A stretch of DNA of 64,000 nt from Acinetobacter sp. CS-2 (lineage in GTDB: Bacteria > Pseudomonadota > Gammaproteobacteria > Pseudomonadales > Moraxellaceae), in contig NZ_CP067019.1 of assembly GCF_016599715.1 (NCBI RefSeq), positions 1,178,001 through 1,242,000 of the forward strand, written 5' to 3'. This document shows, one piece after another, positions 8,250 to 16,214 of this stretch. Every line of letters begins with the position of its first letter. The first letter of the stretch is position 1. A program made the position numbers and the translations under genes. The notes under the pieces are model-generated. The model saw only the letters and a list, made by a program, of their open reading frames with translations. It had not been told where the DNA came from and ran no database searches.

Positions 8250-8713
8250 TGAAAGGTCAAATTTACGGCTCATTTTTAACCATGATGCGTCTTGGTTATT
8301 TCAAGTTTGCTATTTATACCGCAGCCTATCAGGAGCTTAACCGCAGCACCCAGTATCAGTGGGGTGAACAGCCAGTATTTGGTGGTTGGGATAACCTTCA
8401 GTTTTTGGGACCTGGGCAAGATACACAAACCTTAACTGGGGTGATATTTCCAGAATACAAAGGTGGAACTGGTCAGCTCAATGCATTGCGTGAAATGGCC
8501 AGTAAAGGTCGTCCACGATTGTTAATTTCTGGAACTGGAAAGATTCTGGATTATTGGGTGATTACCCAGATTGATGAAGGGCAATCCAAATTTGCTGCAC
8601 TTGGTGTTCCACGCCGTCAGGAGTTCACCATCACGTTACGTAAATTTGGTGAGAAGTCAGGTAATCTAGGCCTAGTACAAGGCATCATGAATGCAACGGG
8701 GTACTCACTGTAA
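8249..8713 (+). CDS. U: Tail terminator/completion protein U
   Basis: A 154-aa P2 gpU-family protein. gpU caps or completes the tail tube end. Family features are the start MKGQIYGSFLTMMRLGYFKF, the LNRSTQYQWGEQPVFGG region, the 'FLGPGQDTQTLTGVIFPEYKGG' motif near residues 50-75, and the late 'VPRRQEFTITLRKFGE'. Length matches P2 gpU (159 aa). Start and stop overlap the neighbouring genes T and X by one base each (TAATG), so translation of T-U-X is coupled. Confidence 0.92.
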   Translation: MKGQIYGSFLTMMRLGYFKFAIYTAAYQELNRSTQYQWGEQPVFGGWDNLQFLGPGQDTQTLTGVIFPEYKGGTGQLNALREMASKGRPRLLISGTGKILDYWVITQIDEGQSKFAALGVPRRQEFTITLRKFGEKSGNLGLVQGIMNATGYSL

Positions 8714-8931
8714 TGGCAGCAACATATAGAACCAAAGAGGGTGATACGATTGATTATATTGCCTACCAGTATTATGGGCATACCAACAATCTAGTGGTAG
8801 AGAAAATACTGGAGGAGAATCCGCCGTTGGCAGAACAGCCAGCAGTATTGCCGCATGGCATCATGATTATATTGCCAGATGAGCAGGTCACAGCCGTCAT
8901 CACCACTAATAAGGTGAAACTATGGGATTAA
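8713..8931 (+). CDS. X: Tail protein X (LysM-like)
   Basis: A 72-aa tail X protein. It has the small LysM-like fold signature: YRTKEGDTIDYIAYQYYGHTN, then VLEENPPLAE-like and LPHGIMIILPD, as expected for proteins that hold baseplate or tail parts together or touch peptidoglycan. In P2 itself gene X lies far away beside the head-completion and lysis genes; here it sits between U and D, an order seen in many other contractile phages. Its last 10 bases overlap the start of gene D. Confidence 0.88.
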   Translation: MAATYRTKEGDTIDYIAYQYYGHTNNLVVEKILEENPPLAEQPAVLPHGIMIILPDEQVTAVITTNKVKLWD

Positions 8932-9914
8932 AGCCTTGTTTTAAAGTTATAGCAAATGGATCGGACATTAGTAATGTGATTGAAGAGCTGTTTGAATATA
9001 TCTCGGTGACAGATCAGACTGGCATTGAATCTGATACCTGTGAAATCAGCCTGATTGATGATCCAGTCACACCGATTTCTATTCCACCACGTGGCGCAGA
9101 GATGGAAATATTAATGGGCTATGATGATGCACTTGTGCCAATGGGCAAGTACATCGTGGATGAAATCGAGCTGGAAGGACCACCGGAAAAGATGGTGATT
9201 CGTGGTCGTGCGGCTGCTCAAACTGCTTCAAAAAGCGGTCAGGTATCAATGCAGACACAGAAGAGTCGCACCTGGGCAAAAGACACCACAATTGAAGCCA
9301 CTGTACGCAAGATCGCCAAAGAACATAACCTTGATTTTATGGTCAGTGATTCATTGAAAGCAGTGAAATTGCCGCAGACATCGCAGTCTGATGAATCTGA
9401 TCTGTCTTTTCTATTCCGGCTTGCCAAACGTTACGATGCGATTTGCAAGCCAGCTGGTGCAAAACTGCTATTTGTGAAACGTGGTGAAATTCAACTGGAT
9501 GTACTTTCTCTAACCCGTTATCAGCTGTCCAAGTGGAGCATGGTGCGAAGCTCACGTGATAGTACAGGCACAGTCATTGCTTATTGGCATGAGAAAGCCA
9601 AAGCGAAAAAGCATGAAGTGAAATTAGGTGATGGTGAACCGGTGCGCCGTTTACGTCATGCCTATGCGGATGCAGCCAGTGCAAAAGCAGGGGCTCAAGC
9701 AGCACTGGATAAATCAAAAAGGGATGAAGATAAACTGTCCATTACTTTGCCAGGTGATCCACACGTATCTGCCGAGTCGCCAGTGACCATTAGTGAAATA
9801 CGTGATGGAATTAATGGGGATTGGATTGTGGATTCAGTGACACATAAAATCGATAAGTCTGTTGGGTTTAATACATCGTTTGAAGCGGTGAAAAATTTGA
9901 AGGATGAAGAGTAG
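8922..9914 (+). CDS. D: Late control / baseplate hub protein D
   Basis: A 330-aa gpD-family protein; P2 gpD is 387 aa. gpD-type proteins are the baseplate hub, structurally like T4 gp27, placed on the spike. The features are the N-terminal CFKVIANGSDISNVIEELFEYISVTDQTG with the following 'DTCEISLIDDP' motif, the 'MEILMGYDDALVPMGKYIVDEIELEGPP' segment (residues 60-90), and a C-terminal VTISEIRDGINGDWIVDSVTHKI. It is the last late gene. A terminator follows within 30-60 nt and there is no ogr-like gene behind it, unlike P2. Confidence 0.9.
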   Translation: MGLKPCFKVIANGSDISNVIEELFEYISVTDQTGIESDTCEISLIDDPVTPISIPPRGAEMEILMGYDDALVPMGKYIVDEIELEGPPEKMVIRGRAAAQTASKSGQVSMQTQKSRTWAKDTTIEATVRKIAKEHNLDFMVSDSLKAVKLPQTSQSDESDLSFLFRLAKRYDAICKPAGAKLLFVKRGEIQLDVLSLTRYQLSKWSMVRSSRDSTGTVIAYWHEKAKAKKHEVKLGDGEPVRRLRHAYADAASAKAGAQAALDKSKRDEDKLSITLPGDPHVSAESPVTISEIRDGINGDWIVDSVTHKIDKSVGFNTSFEAVKNLKDEE

Positions 9915-9943
9915 TATCTATTCAGGGTAAGCATGTGTTTTAA

Positions 9944-9972
9944 GGGTGTGGCAATTTGCCATGCCCTTTTTG
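9944..9972 (+). terminator. Terminator of the prophage tail operon
   Basis: GC-containing stem from 9944 (GGGTGTGGCA) to 9966 (TGCCATGCCC) with a 3-nt loop and TTTTT directly behind, 30 nt after the gpD stop. This marks the end of the late transcript. Confidence 0.75.
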
Positions 9973-10181
9973 TTGTATTCAACGACATGGTTTTAATTAT
10001 GGCGAATTCTACTTAATTAGAATTCCATTCCGAAATCCATGGCGTAGATTCTATCCCCAACTTAGGACATAGAGTTTACAGTGATGTGATTTTATTTTTT
10101 GCGTTACAGTTTGCGTTACAAGTAAAATATGGTTTTAATTAATTTATAAAATACAATATCTTAAGTTTCGGTTTAGATGCA

Positions 10182-10195
10182 CGCTGAGCGCACCA
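10182..10195 (+). repeat. att core, left copy (attL of satellite / probable attR of prophage)
   Basis: CGCTGAGCGCACCA, identical to 18391-18404. The string has the form of a tRNA 3' end (acceptor strand TGAGCGC, discriminator A, CCA), the usual target of P4-type integrases. The bases upstream do not form a T arm, so no complete tRNA is present here. The integrase starts 170 bp away and reads outwards, as expected for attL. Confidence 0.7.
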
Positions 10196-10286
10196 AATCA
10201 ATAGCTGAACATACAAAAATATAGTCTAAAAGCCTTTAAATACAAGGTTCTATAATAAAAACATAGCAAAACATAACAAAATAAAT

Positions 10287-10356
10287 AAGGATATAGTTGC
10301 AAGTTATAAGGATATATATGAGGATATATTCGATTCTATCGACTTTTGTATCCTTA
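10287..10356 (+). promoter_or_regulatory. Cluster of AGGATATA repeats, probable integrase arm sites (left)
   Basis: Three direct copies of RAGGATATA at 10287-10295, 10308-10316 and 10320-10328, plus one inverted copy TATCCTTA at 10349-10356, ending 8 bp before the integrase ATG. The same GAGGATA word recurs twice next to the right att core (18308, 18320). Clusters like this beside att cores are typical of tyrosine-integrase arm-type sites; placement over the int promoter would also allow autoregulation. Confidence 0.55.
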
Positions 10357-10364
10357 TTCCGACT

Positions 10365-11690
10365 ATGGCTAAGCACATAACACCTCTATCAGATTCAAAA
10401 TGCACAAGCTCCAAGCCACAAGATAAAGATTATTCTTTATACGATGGACAGGGCTTAATTCTGTTTGTACGAAAAAGTGGCACTAAGGTATGGCGATATA
10501 AATATAAAAAAGCCAATGGCAAAGATGGGTTGATGACTTTGGGTAATTTCCCCGCATTAAGCCTAAAGTCAGCAAGAGATAAACGCCGTGAATATGAAAA
10601 ACTACTGGCACAAGGTACAGACCCCATCGAATATGAAGAAATCCAAAAGTATAAAAAGGACAATTCATTTAGTTTTGAAGCCATAGCCCGCGACTGGCAT
10701 AAGGAATACAGCAATACAGGCAGATGGATACCTGATACCGCAAACAAAGCATTAAGGAATTTAGAGGACTATGTATTCCCATTGATCGGGGATAAGTCTA
10801 TTGATGAAGTGAAGCCTAAAGATTTAGTTATGGTTTTGCGCTCAATTGAGGAAAAAGGATTTACAGAGGTACTCAAGAAAACAAGACAGAGATTTAGTGC
10901 CATTTTTGCTTATGCAATCTCAAGAGGTTTATTAGAAGAAAATCCATCTTATTTCTTAAAGGACGTATTTGTTAAGACCAATAAGGCAAAACACTATCCG
11001 CAATTACCACTTGAGCGATTGCCTGAACTACTACAGAGATTAAACAATGATACTGGCTATCCATTAACAAGGTTATGCACGGCGTTTACCTTACATACCT
11101 TTGCGCGTTCAAGTGAGGTACGTTTTGCTCGTTGGACTGAGTTTGACCTTAAAAAGGGGATATGGGCTATACCACCAGAGCGGGAATTAATAGAAGGGCA
11201 GAAGTTTTCTAATCGTGGTGCCAAAATGAAAGAGGAACACTTAATACCTTTATCACCTCAAGTCATTTCTATTCTTAATGAGATTCATGTTTATAGCCAC
11301 ATGACTAAAAATGTCTTTCCTAAGAATGGCGACCCTCAAGGCTTTATCAGTGAAACAACAATCAATAATACCTTGCGCCGTTTAGGGTATGACACGGATA
11401 GCGAGATATGTGGGCATGGCTTTAGGGGTATGGCTTGTTCTGCATTGGTGCAAAGCACACTATTTCAAACAGAAGCAGTAGAGAAGCAAATGAGCCATCA
11501 AGAACGTGACCAAGTACGTTTAGCTTATACGCATCAAGCCGAATACTTAGAAGAACGGAAAGCTATGCTGAATTGGTGGAGTGACTACTTAGAGTCAAAT
11601 CAGCACAGCTTTATAAGTCCTTATGACTTCACTCAGCAGCTTTTAAGCAATGATGTAATCAATTTTAAATATGCAAAATTGGCTAAGTGA
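10365..11690 (+). CDS. int: P4-type tyrosine integrase
   Basis: A 441-aa tyrosine recombinase of the P4 family. Residues 1-95 form the DUF4102 arm-binding domain (KVWRYKYKKANGKDGLMTLGNFPALSLKSARDKRRE), followed by a core-binding SAM-like domain (about 110-210) and the catalytic domain. The catalytic residues are visible: Arg in HTFARSSEVRFARW, His-x-x-Arg in HGFRGMACSAL, His in MSHQERDQVR, and the nucleophilic Tyr in RLAYTHQAEYLEER. The gene lies 170 bp from the left att core and reads into the island. It should integrate and excise the 10182-18404 element. It looks intact and about full length for the family (about 400-430 aa). Confidence 0.93.
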   Translation: MAKHITPLSDSKCTSSKPQDKDYSLYDGQGLILFVRKSGTKVWRYKYKKANGKDGLMTLGNFPALSLKSARDKRREYEKLLAQGTDPIEYEEIQKYKKDNSFSFEAIARDWHKEYSNTGRWIPDTANKALRNLEDYVFPLIGDKSIDEVKPKDLVMVLRSIEEKGFTEVLKKTRQRFSAIFAYAISRGLLEENPSYFLKDVFVKTNKAKHYPQLPLERLPELLQRLNNDTGYPLTRLCTAFTLHTFARSSEVRFARWTEFDLKKGIWAIPPERELIEGQKFSNRGAKMKEEHLIPLSPQVISILNEIHVYSHMTKNVFPKNGDPQGFISETTINNTLRRLGYDTDSEICGHGFRGMACSALVQSTLFQTEAVEKQMSHQERDQVRLAYTHQAEYLEERKAMLNWWSDYLESNQHSFISPYDFTQQLLSNDVINFKYAKLAK

Positions 11691-11842
11691 CAAGACTTGT
11701 CGCAGTAATGCCAATAGATACACAAATATAGTTTTATATCGTTTATATTCAGTTTGCTAAGTCTAGCCTGACGGGGTGAAAGTTGGATACCCAATCCAAT
11801 TGGCTTAGCTGTTTAATTGGGATGCTGTGGGAGGCATTTATA

Positions 11843-12556
11843 GTGTTAATTAGTAAAGTAAAAGATTCAGTTGAAAATGAATATTTCTACGTGTGGCAGG
11901 TTGCAGAGCTTTTATATAGTCAGACTGAAGGTAACTGGGAAGATGTGGCTCAATTTTTAGGATACTATGATTTTGAAACCAAGTTGCCATTATATAAATG
12001 TGATTATTGTTACCGTATAACTGAGGCATCTGACAAGAAATCTATTCGAAAATTTATTGATTTACTTAATTCTTTTTTACCTTTTGATAGTGAGGAAAAA
12101 TCTAAAAAGGTTGTTATTTCAGCTAAAGTTGCTGTTAGTATGGATTTATGGCGTAAACAGGATATTTATAATTTTCAGCCTATTATGGATTTAGGTATTA
12201 TCGAGAAACCCCAAACAAATATAGTTCAAGAAAATTCCCTTGATAAGTTAAAAGCAGAGTTACAGGAAAAAGATGCAGAAATAGAATTATTAAGACAATC
12301 CCAATCAACTCAACAAAACAACCTGTTAAATCAGATATTAGATGACCAACACCCCTTTTATGCTTTAGACCTAGCTAGAGCAATACAGCTTTGGAAACAT
12401 GCTTATATTGAATCAGCTAAAGAGGATAGTCATACAAATAAAGCTAATTTATGGATAGTTAAAAATACTAATTATGATGTTAATAAGTCATCGGGGAGTA
12501 GGTTAAGGGAGATAACTACACCATTAAAAGACTGGAATCCACAAAGAACTAAATAA
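11843..12556 (+). CDS. Unknown coiled-coil protein behind integrase
   Basis: A 237-aa protein of unknown function. GTG 11843 is preferred: GGGAGG lies 8 nt upstream, whereas the longer in-frame TTG start at 11783 has no ribosome site. The N-terminal about 110 residues look like a globular domain (YFYVWQVAELLYSQTEGNWEDVAQFLGYYD) with a CDYCY pair of Cys. Residues about 140-175 form a short coiled coil (LDKLKAELQEKDAEIELLRQSQ). The C-terminal 60 residues form a conserved-looking helical module (FYALDLARAIQLWKHAYIES, ending LKDWNPQR) with a basic end that could bind DNA. It is a monocistronic cargo gene between integrase and regulators and ends at its own terminator. Confidence 0.7.
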   Translation: MLISKVKDSVENEYFYVWQVAELLYSQTEGNWEDVAQFLGYYDFETKLPLYKCDYCYRITEASDKKSIRKFIDLLNSFLPFDSEEKSKKVVISAKVAVSMDLWRKQDIYNFQPIMDLGIIEKPQTNIVQENSLDKLKAELQEKDAEIELLRQSQSTQQNNLLNQILDDQHPFYALDLARAIQLWKHAYIESAKEDSHTNKANLWIVKNTNYDVNKSSGSRLREITTPLKDWNPQRTK

Positions 12557-12581
12557 TATTTAAGTTGTTGATTTATATATG

Positions 12582-12611
12582 GCTCACCTAGACTAGGTGG
12601 GCTATTTTTTT
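12582..12611 (+). terminator. Intrinsic terminator after the coiled-coil gene
   Basis: Stem GCTCACCTA / TAGGTGGGC (12582-12602) with a GAC loop and a run of T to 12611. It separates the int-side genes from the regulatory operon. Confidence 0.8.
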
Positions 12612-12687
12612 GCCTGCCTGACCTTACAGCACCTATAGCCTAATTTGCTTTTATGGACTAACAATATTTAGCCATACAGGTGCATAA

Positions 12688-12903
12688 ATGACTATTCAAC
12701 CTATCCGCGTTCAATTCAAAACAACTTGCGAGCTACTCGATGTAAGCCGTGAATCGTTGCGTCACATTCAGCGTACAGATGCCGACTTCCCGAAAGCAAT
12801 CAAGATCGGAACGAGCAAACAAGCGCCTGTCTATTTTGACTATGCAGAGCTTTTAGAGTGGCATAACAATAAAAAGCAAAGCTTCGTAGTATCGGAGGCT
12901 TAA
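12688..12903 (+). CDS. AlpA-like helix-turn-helix regulator
   Basis: A 71-aa small DNA-binding protein. The sequence is laid out as a MerR/AlpA-type winged helix: a recognition motif around residues 11-35 (TTCELLDVSRESLRHIQRTDADFPKAIKIG) and a YFDYAELLEWHNNKK C-terminal segment typical of AlpA/Cox-type excisionase-regulators. In P4-like satellites and Gram-negative PICIs this protein, encoded behind int, activates excision and replication genes. It is the first gene of the replication operon; the next gene begins 2 nt after its stop. Confidence 0.75.
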   Translation: MTIQPIRVQFKTTCELLDVSRESLRHIQRTDADFPKAIKIGTSKQAPVYFDYAELLEWHNNKKQSFVVSEA

Positions 12904-12905
12904 GC

Positions 12906-13124
12906 ATGACTAGTAACACCCAATTACAGCAAGTTTTAGCCCACTTGAAAAAATGTAAGACGATTAAACAGTTAGAGGCTATTAATCTTTTTAATTGCTT
13001 CCGATTAAGCGATGTCATTCTACGTTTACGTAAAGCAGGGTATGACATTGTTACTCACCGTGAACCCAATAATGCTAGTACTGGTACACATGCTCGTTAT
13101 GAGTACAGAAGGGTAGAGTGGTGA
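12906..13124 (+). CDS. Small HTH protein (HTH_39-like)
   Basis: A 72-aa protein with a winged-helix signature seen in many phages and satellites: LKKCKTIKQLEAINLFNCFRLSDVILRLRKAGYDIVTH, followed by a basic strand ending RYEYRRVEW. The FRLSD-x-I-x-x-LRKAGYDI motif is the core of the HTH_39 type. It may regulate the same operon or act as a replication accessory. It starts 2 nt after the AlpA-like gene, and its last codons overlap the next reading frame. Confidence 0.7.
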   Translation: MTSNTQLQQVLAHLKKCKTIKQLEAINLFNCFRLSDVILRLRKAGYDIVTHREPNNASTGTHARYEYRRVEW

Positions 13125-13471
13125 AAGAGTTGTTTTTAGACCTTTTTAAAGGTGCATTAATGGGCATTTGTTTTGTTGTGTTTTGCTTAATTCTTGCAAC
13201 AGCAAGCCGTTCCGCTTATGCTAATACTGTTCACCTACATGGTGAATTAGTCTTGGCAGACTATCAATTCTCAAACGGCGTACATTCCGCTCCATGCGGT
13301 TTTTTTGTGCGTAATATCTCTATGCGTTCGCATTTTATGGCGAAGCTGGGGAGGGACACATTTATGTGTGCAGGTATCCGTTTGAGCCTGTCTGCCAACC
13401 CTTTTCAGCTTTGCCACCCTTACTTGGCAGTATTTGGCAAAGCTCCTGTAAATTCAAACGGAGCGCATTAA
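13121..13471 (+). CDS. Ash/Icd-like leader-type ORF
   Basis: A reading frame of about 116 aa beginning with GTG at 13118 or 13121, overlapping the previous stop. Residues 1-36 look like a membrane or signal segment (GALMGICFVVFCLILATASRSAYA). The remainder has the low-complexity feel of the Ash/Icd-like ORFs of P4-type satellites (SAPCGFFVR, GRDTFMCAGIRLSLSANPFQLCHPY). The DNA carries a short hairpin followed by seven T (13287-13306) inside the frame, and imperfect CAAACGG-x-CATT repeats near 13273 and 13456. I therefore think the region may act mainly as a regulatory leader RNA. The assignment is by pattern and memory only. Confidence 0.45.
   Translation: MKELFLDLFKGALMGICFVVFCLILATASRSAYANTVHLHGELVLADYQFSNGVHSAPCGFFVRNISMRSHFMAKLGRDTFMCAGIRLSLSANPFQLCHPYLAVFGKAPVNSNGAH
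13287..13306 (+). promoter_or_regulatory. Terminator-like attenuator inside the leader ORF
   Basis: CCGC, five-base loop, GCGG, then seven T. This is a minimal intrinsic-terminator shape inside a translated frame and ahead of the primase operon. P4 keeps its replication genes silent by premature termination in the corresponding leader, so a similar switch is plausible here. Confidence 0.4.
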
Positions 13472-13473
13472 TC

Positions 13474-13845
13474 ATGCCTAATCAAATTAATACTGAATTG
13501 TTTGTTAGTTCTGAATATCAATCAAAAGAAAGAATACAAACATGGATTGATGCAATAGCAGATAACAAACGCTATTGCTTTGATATTGCCGTTGGACTCG
13601 CAGATAGTGATATTGCCTATCCTCTAGGGAACTGGAATATTCCCTTTTACTCTATTGAGGAAGCTAACCAGTTTAAGAATGAGGCTCAATTAAAATACCC
13701 TGACTATAATTTTGATTTTATTACAGGGACTTTGCACATTGAGAAAGCAAGGGAGGACGTTTCTTGTGTATTTTGGGATAAATGGCAAAAGAAACATAAT
13801 GAGCGTATTTCTTTATTAGATAATAAAAAGGCGGTGTCACTATGA
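13474..13845 (+). CDS. Unknown satellite protein upstream of primase
   Basis: A 123-aa acidic protein. ATG 13474 is chosen because GGAG lies 10 nt upstream; the longer frame from 13366 overlaps the leader ORF. The visible pattern (ELFVSSEYQSKERIQTWIDAIADNK, then alternating aromatic and acidic residues) suggests a compact alpha/beta fold without signal peptide or membrane segment. I do not recognise the family. Its TGA overlaps the ATG of the primase gene (ATGA), so the two are translationally coupled and the protein may act in replication. Confidence 0.65.
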   Translation: MPNQINTELFVSSEYQSKERIQTWIDAIADNKRYCFDIAVGLADSDIAYPLGNWNIPFYSIEEANQFKNEAQLKYPDYNFDFITGTLHIEKAREDVSCVFWDKWQKKHNERISLLDNKKAVSL

Positions 13846-15983
13846 ATAACACCGCCCAAAACTTTCAGCAAGACTATGATAAGCCTGATGACATTCTAAC
13901 GCATTGCACACAGCTTGTATCGTTTGATGATGCTTATTCATCACATCCATTGATAAAGCGTTTTGGCAGTCCTGAACAGCCGATTTATGTTGATGATAGT
14001 AGTAAAGACAAGCCGTTAATTCTGCCTATTTATAATGGGCAGCTTGAGCTTGTACAGTGTGCAGTCATGATAGATGGGGATATGGTAGAACTCACATCCA
14101 ATGGAGAGGATGCAGATCGAGGACTGGCTAAAGGTTTTGCAAGGTATGGCGATTTTGACCATAGCAAGCCTGTCATTATTACTTACAGCCTAGAATCATT
14201 CTTTAAAGTTGCTCAGACTGGCTACGCCGTTGCATTGGTCATGTTACCCACACTATGCAGTAAACATCAAACAAAACGCAGTAAAAATCAAACAGAACTC
14301 AAGCCGTTCGATTTTGAGAAGATTCAATTTGTCATTAATCAGTTATCGCAGGCAGGTTATACAAAGTTATATCTACCTGTCGCCCTTAAACAGATGAACC
14401 TTGAGCCATTTAAAGCATTGGAACAAAACACGGCGGTTAGATTGCTTAACCAGTATTTAAAAGTCGGTGTGAGTGAGTTCTATTATCAGTTTATTAAAGA
14501 TGAGGACACGGCAGAAATACAGGCATTTTTTGATGAAGCTATAGAGCAATTAAATCCGAATACATGGGGTGAATTAATCCCAATATCTAGCGAGGAAACA
14601 GTAGCGAATCTATACCCGATTCATGCTTTGCCACCACTGGCACAAGATGCAGTTAAGGCTATATCAGAGCATGTGCAATCACCCATAGCAATGACTGCCC
14701 AATGTGTAATTGGTGCAATGTCACATATTGCCCAGTCTAAAGTAAATGCACCGCACCCATTCGACCCTCAAGGTGAACCATGTAGCCTATATCTAATCAC
14801 AGAGGGGCAAAGCGGAAGCCGTAAGAGTACAAGCCGAAACCTAGCAGATCAGGCAATCATTAAGCATGAGCATAAGCAGTATGAGCAATACCGCAGCGAC
14901 CTTGAGCAATGGAAAAGTGGACAGGCAGGATTACCTAAAAAAGACCGTGAGGCATATTGTGCTGAGAATCCACCACCCAATGACCCAAGCACCATTTATA
15001 GCGATGTAACACTGGAATCTATTGCAGGCTTTTATATTGATGGCATTTTAAATAATGCGTCCATTGCCAGCGATGAAGCAGGTCAATTTTTTGGTGGTCA
15101 TAGCATGAAAGCCGATACACGTAACCAAGCACTAGGAGGATATGCGAAGTTATTTGATAATGGCTTTGTGGAACGTACACGGTCAAAGTCCAATTTAAAC
15201 GGAAGTGGGCGAGCTTATGACGTTAGATTGACATTCAACTTACAGGGACAACATGAGGTATTAGCAGATGCACTCAAAGACCCAGTGCTAAGGGGGCAAG
15301 GATTTTTGCCTAGATTCATCTTAACCATTCCTGAAAATTTAGCAGGCACACGCTTACAGGATGCAATCTATAGAAATAAGAAAGCTAACACCGACCACAG
15401 GCTTATTGCCTACTGGACGCGCTGCGAGTATCTGCTAGATGACTGCCCACAGGTAAAGCCTGAGCATGAGTTGCATAATGGTCGTTATGTTCTACCCATG
15501 AATGATGAAGCAAGGGAGATTGATGCTGCATTCTACAATATGTTTGAGGGCTTGCAGGCTAAAGGGAAGCGTTATGAGTACCTACAAGCGTTTGCCAGTC
15601 GTGCCAGTCAATTAGCACGGCGTTTAGCTACTGTATTTGCATATTTTGAGGGCTTGCAGTGGATTGATGGCAAAACATTAAAGGGAGCGTGTGAAGTTAT
15701 TAAGCACTCATTAAATGAATGGGCAACGTATGCAGATATTGAGGTTAAAGCTGAAAGCGATGCGGAACGTCTAATTAAGTGGATTGCTAAAAAATGCAAT
15801 GAAAAAAAGACTGACCGAGTGACGTATTCATATATTCAAACCTCATGCCCTAGACCAATGCAGGGCAATAAAAACCTTTTAGAGATGGTTTTGAATTTAT
15901 TGATAGATTCAAACCATATCAAGATCGAATCTATGGGGCGGACAAGATACGTTGTAATTAACCCTTGTTTAGTAAAAACGTGA
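13842..15983 (+). CDS. DUF3987 primase-helicase (satellite replication protein)
   Basis: A 713-aa replication protein. The N-terminal about 240 residues resemble a TOPRIM/primase-like part (LVQCAVMIDGDMVELTSNGEDADRGLAKGFARYGDFD). The remainder is a DUF3987 helicase-like ATPase: Walker-A-like loop GQSGSRKST near residue 325, a probable Walker B/sensor at SIASDEAGQFFGGHSM, and an arginine-rich AFASRASQLARRLATVFAYFEG segment late in the domain. A small C-terminal winged-helix part follows. Such proteins start and drive replication of P4-like satellites and PICIs. The candidate origin lies immediately behind the stop (15981-16177). It starts by ATGA overlap with the preceding gene and appears intact. 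Confidence 0.85.
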   Translation: MNNTAQNFQQDYDKPDDILTHCTQLVSFDDAYSSHPLIKRFGSPEQPIYVDDSSKDKPLILPIYNGQLELVQCAVMIDGDMVELTSNGEDADRGLAKGFARYGDFDHSKPVIITYSLESFFKVAQTGYAVALVMLPTLCSKHQTKRSKNQTELKPFDFEKIQFVINQLSQAGYTKLYLPVALKQMNLEPFKALEQNTAVRLLNQYLKVGVSEFYYQFIKDEDTAEIQAFFDEAIEQLNPNTWGELIPISSEETVANLYPIHALPPLAQDAVKAISEHVQSPIAMTAQCVIGAMSHIAQSKVNAPHPFDPQGEPCSLYLITEGQSGSRKSTSRNLADQAIIKHEHKQYEQYRSDLEQWKSGQAGLPKKDREAYCAENPPPNDPSTIYSDVTLESIAGFYIDGILNNASIASDEAGQFFGGHSMKADTRNQALGGYAKLFDNGFVERTRSKSNLNGSGRAYDVRLTFNLQGQHEVLADALKDPVLRGQGFLPRFILTIPENLAGTRLQDAIYRNKKANTDHRLIAYWTRCEYLLDDCPQVKPEHELHNGRYVLPMNDEAREIDAAFYNMFEGLQAKGKRYEYLQAFASRASQLARRLATVFAYFEGLQWIDGKTLKGACEVIKHSLNEWATYADIEVKAESDAERLIKWIAKKCNEKKTDRVTYSYIQTSCPRPMQGNKNLLEMVLNLLIDSNHIKIESMGRTRYVVINPCLVKT

Positions 15984-16177
15984 CCAAGTGACTAAGTGAG
16001 CATGAAAGCCTTACAGTTAAAGGCTTTTCATTTAGTAGTCATTGTTTTACTAAGTGACTAAGTGAAACTTTAAGACCACTATTCTATTTAGTCATTTAGT
16101 CAGAGTGGTTTTAGGTGACTACTAAACATAGAGCCTTATATATCAATGGTTGTAGAGCTATTTAGTCATTTAGTCAG
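15981..16177. other. Candidate replication origin: palindrome of TTAGTCA iterons
   Basis: Eight-base-spaced pairs of TGACYAAG/TGACTAAG lie at 15981-15999 and 16049-16065. The same word in inverse orientation (TTAGTCAT TTAGTCAG) lies at 16088-16103 and 16162-16177. Between them TTTAGTAGTCA (16031-16041) faces TGACTACTAAA (16117-16127), and AAGGCT-type flanks also match. All elements are arranged symmetrically around about 16077, at about 19, 43 and 90 bp, so the whole 195 bp is an imperfect inverted duplication. An AT-rich stretch follows at 16180-16200. Position behind the primase gene and iteron spacing both suggest the satellite origin. Confidence 0.6.
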
Positions 16178-16214
16178 ACTTTTAAAGAAAAATATATAAA
16201 TTGAGAGTGAACCA

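Larger units (their letters stand above)
9915..10364. other. Prophage-satellite junction, non-coding
   Basis: A 450-bp gene-free junction. In order it holds the gpD terminator, a perfect 8-bp inverted repeat GAATTCTA/TAGAATTC (10004-10011, 10018-10025), two 11-bp-spaced TGCGTTACA units around 10099-10120, the att core (10182-10195), and four AGGATA-type repeats before the integrase. No ORF with coding character was seen. Confidence 0.7.

Noticed and set aside
10048..10057. TTCTATCCCC shared between 10048 and the flank of the right att core
   Set aside because: Ten bases in different positions relative to the cores; too short and misplaced to be part of the att repeat.
13366..13473. Upstream extension of the 13474 gene to 13366
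   Set aside because: It would overlap the leader ORF for over 100 nt and has no ribosome site, while ATG 13474 has GGAG upstream.
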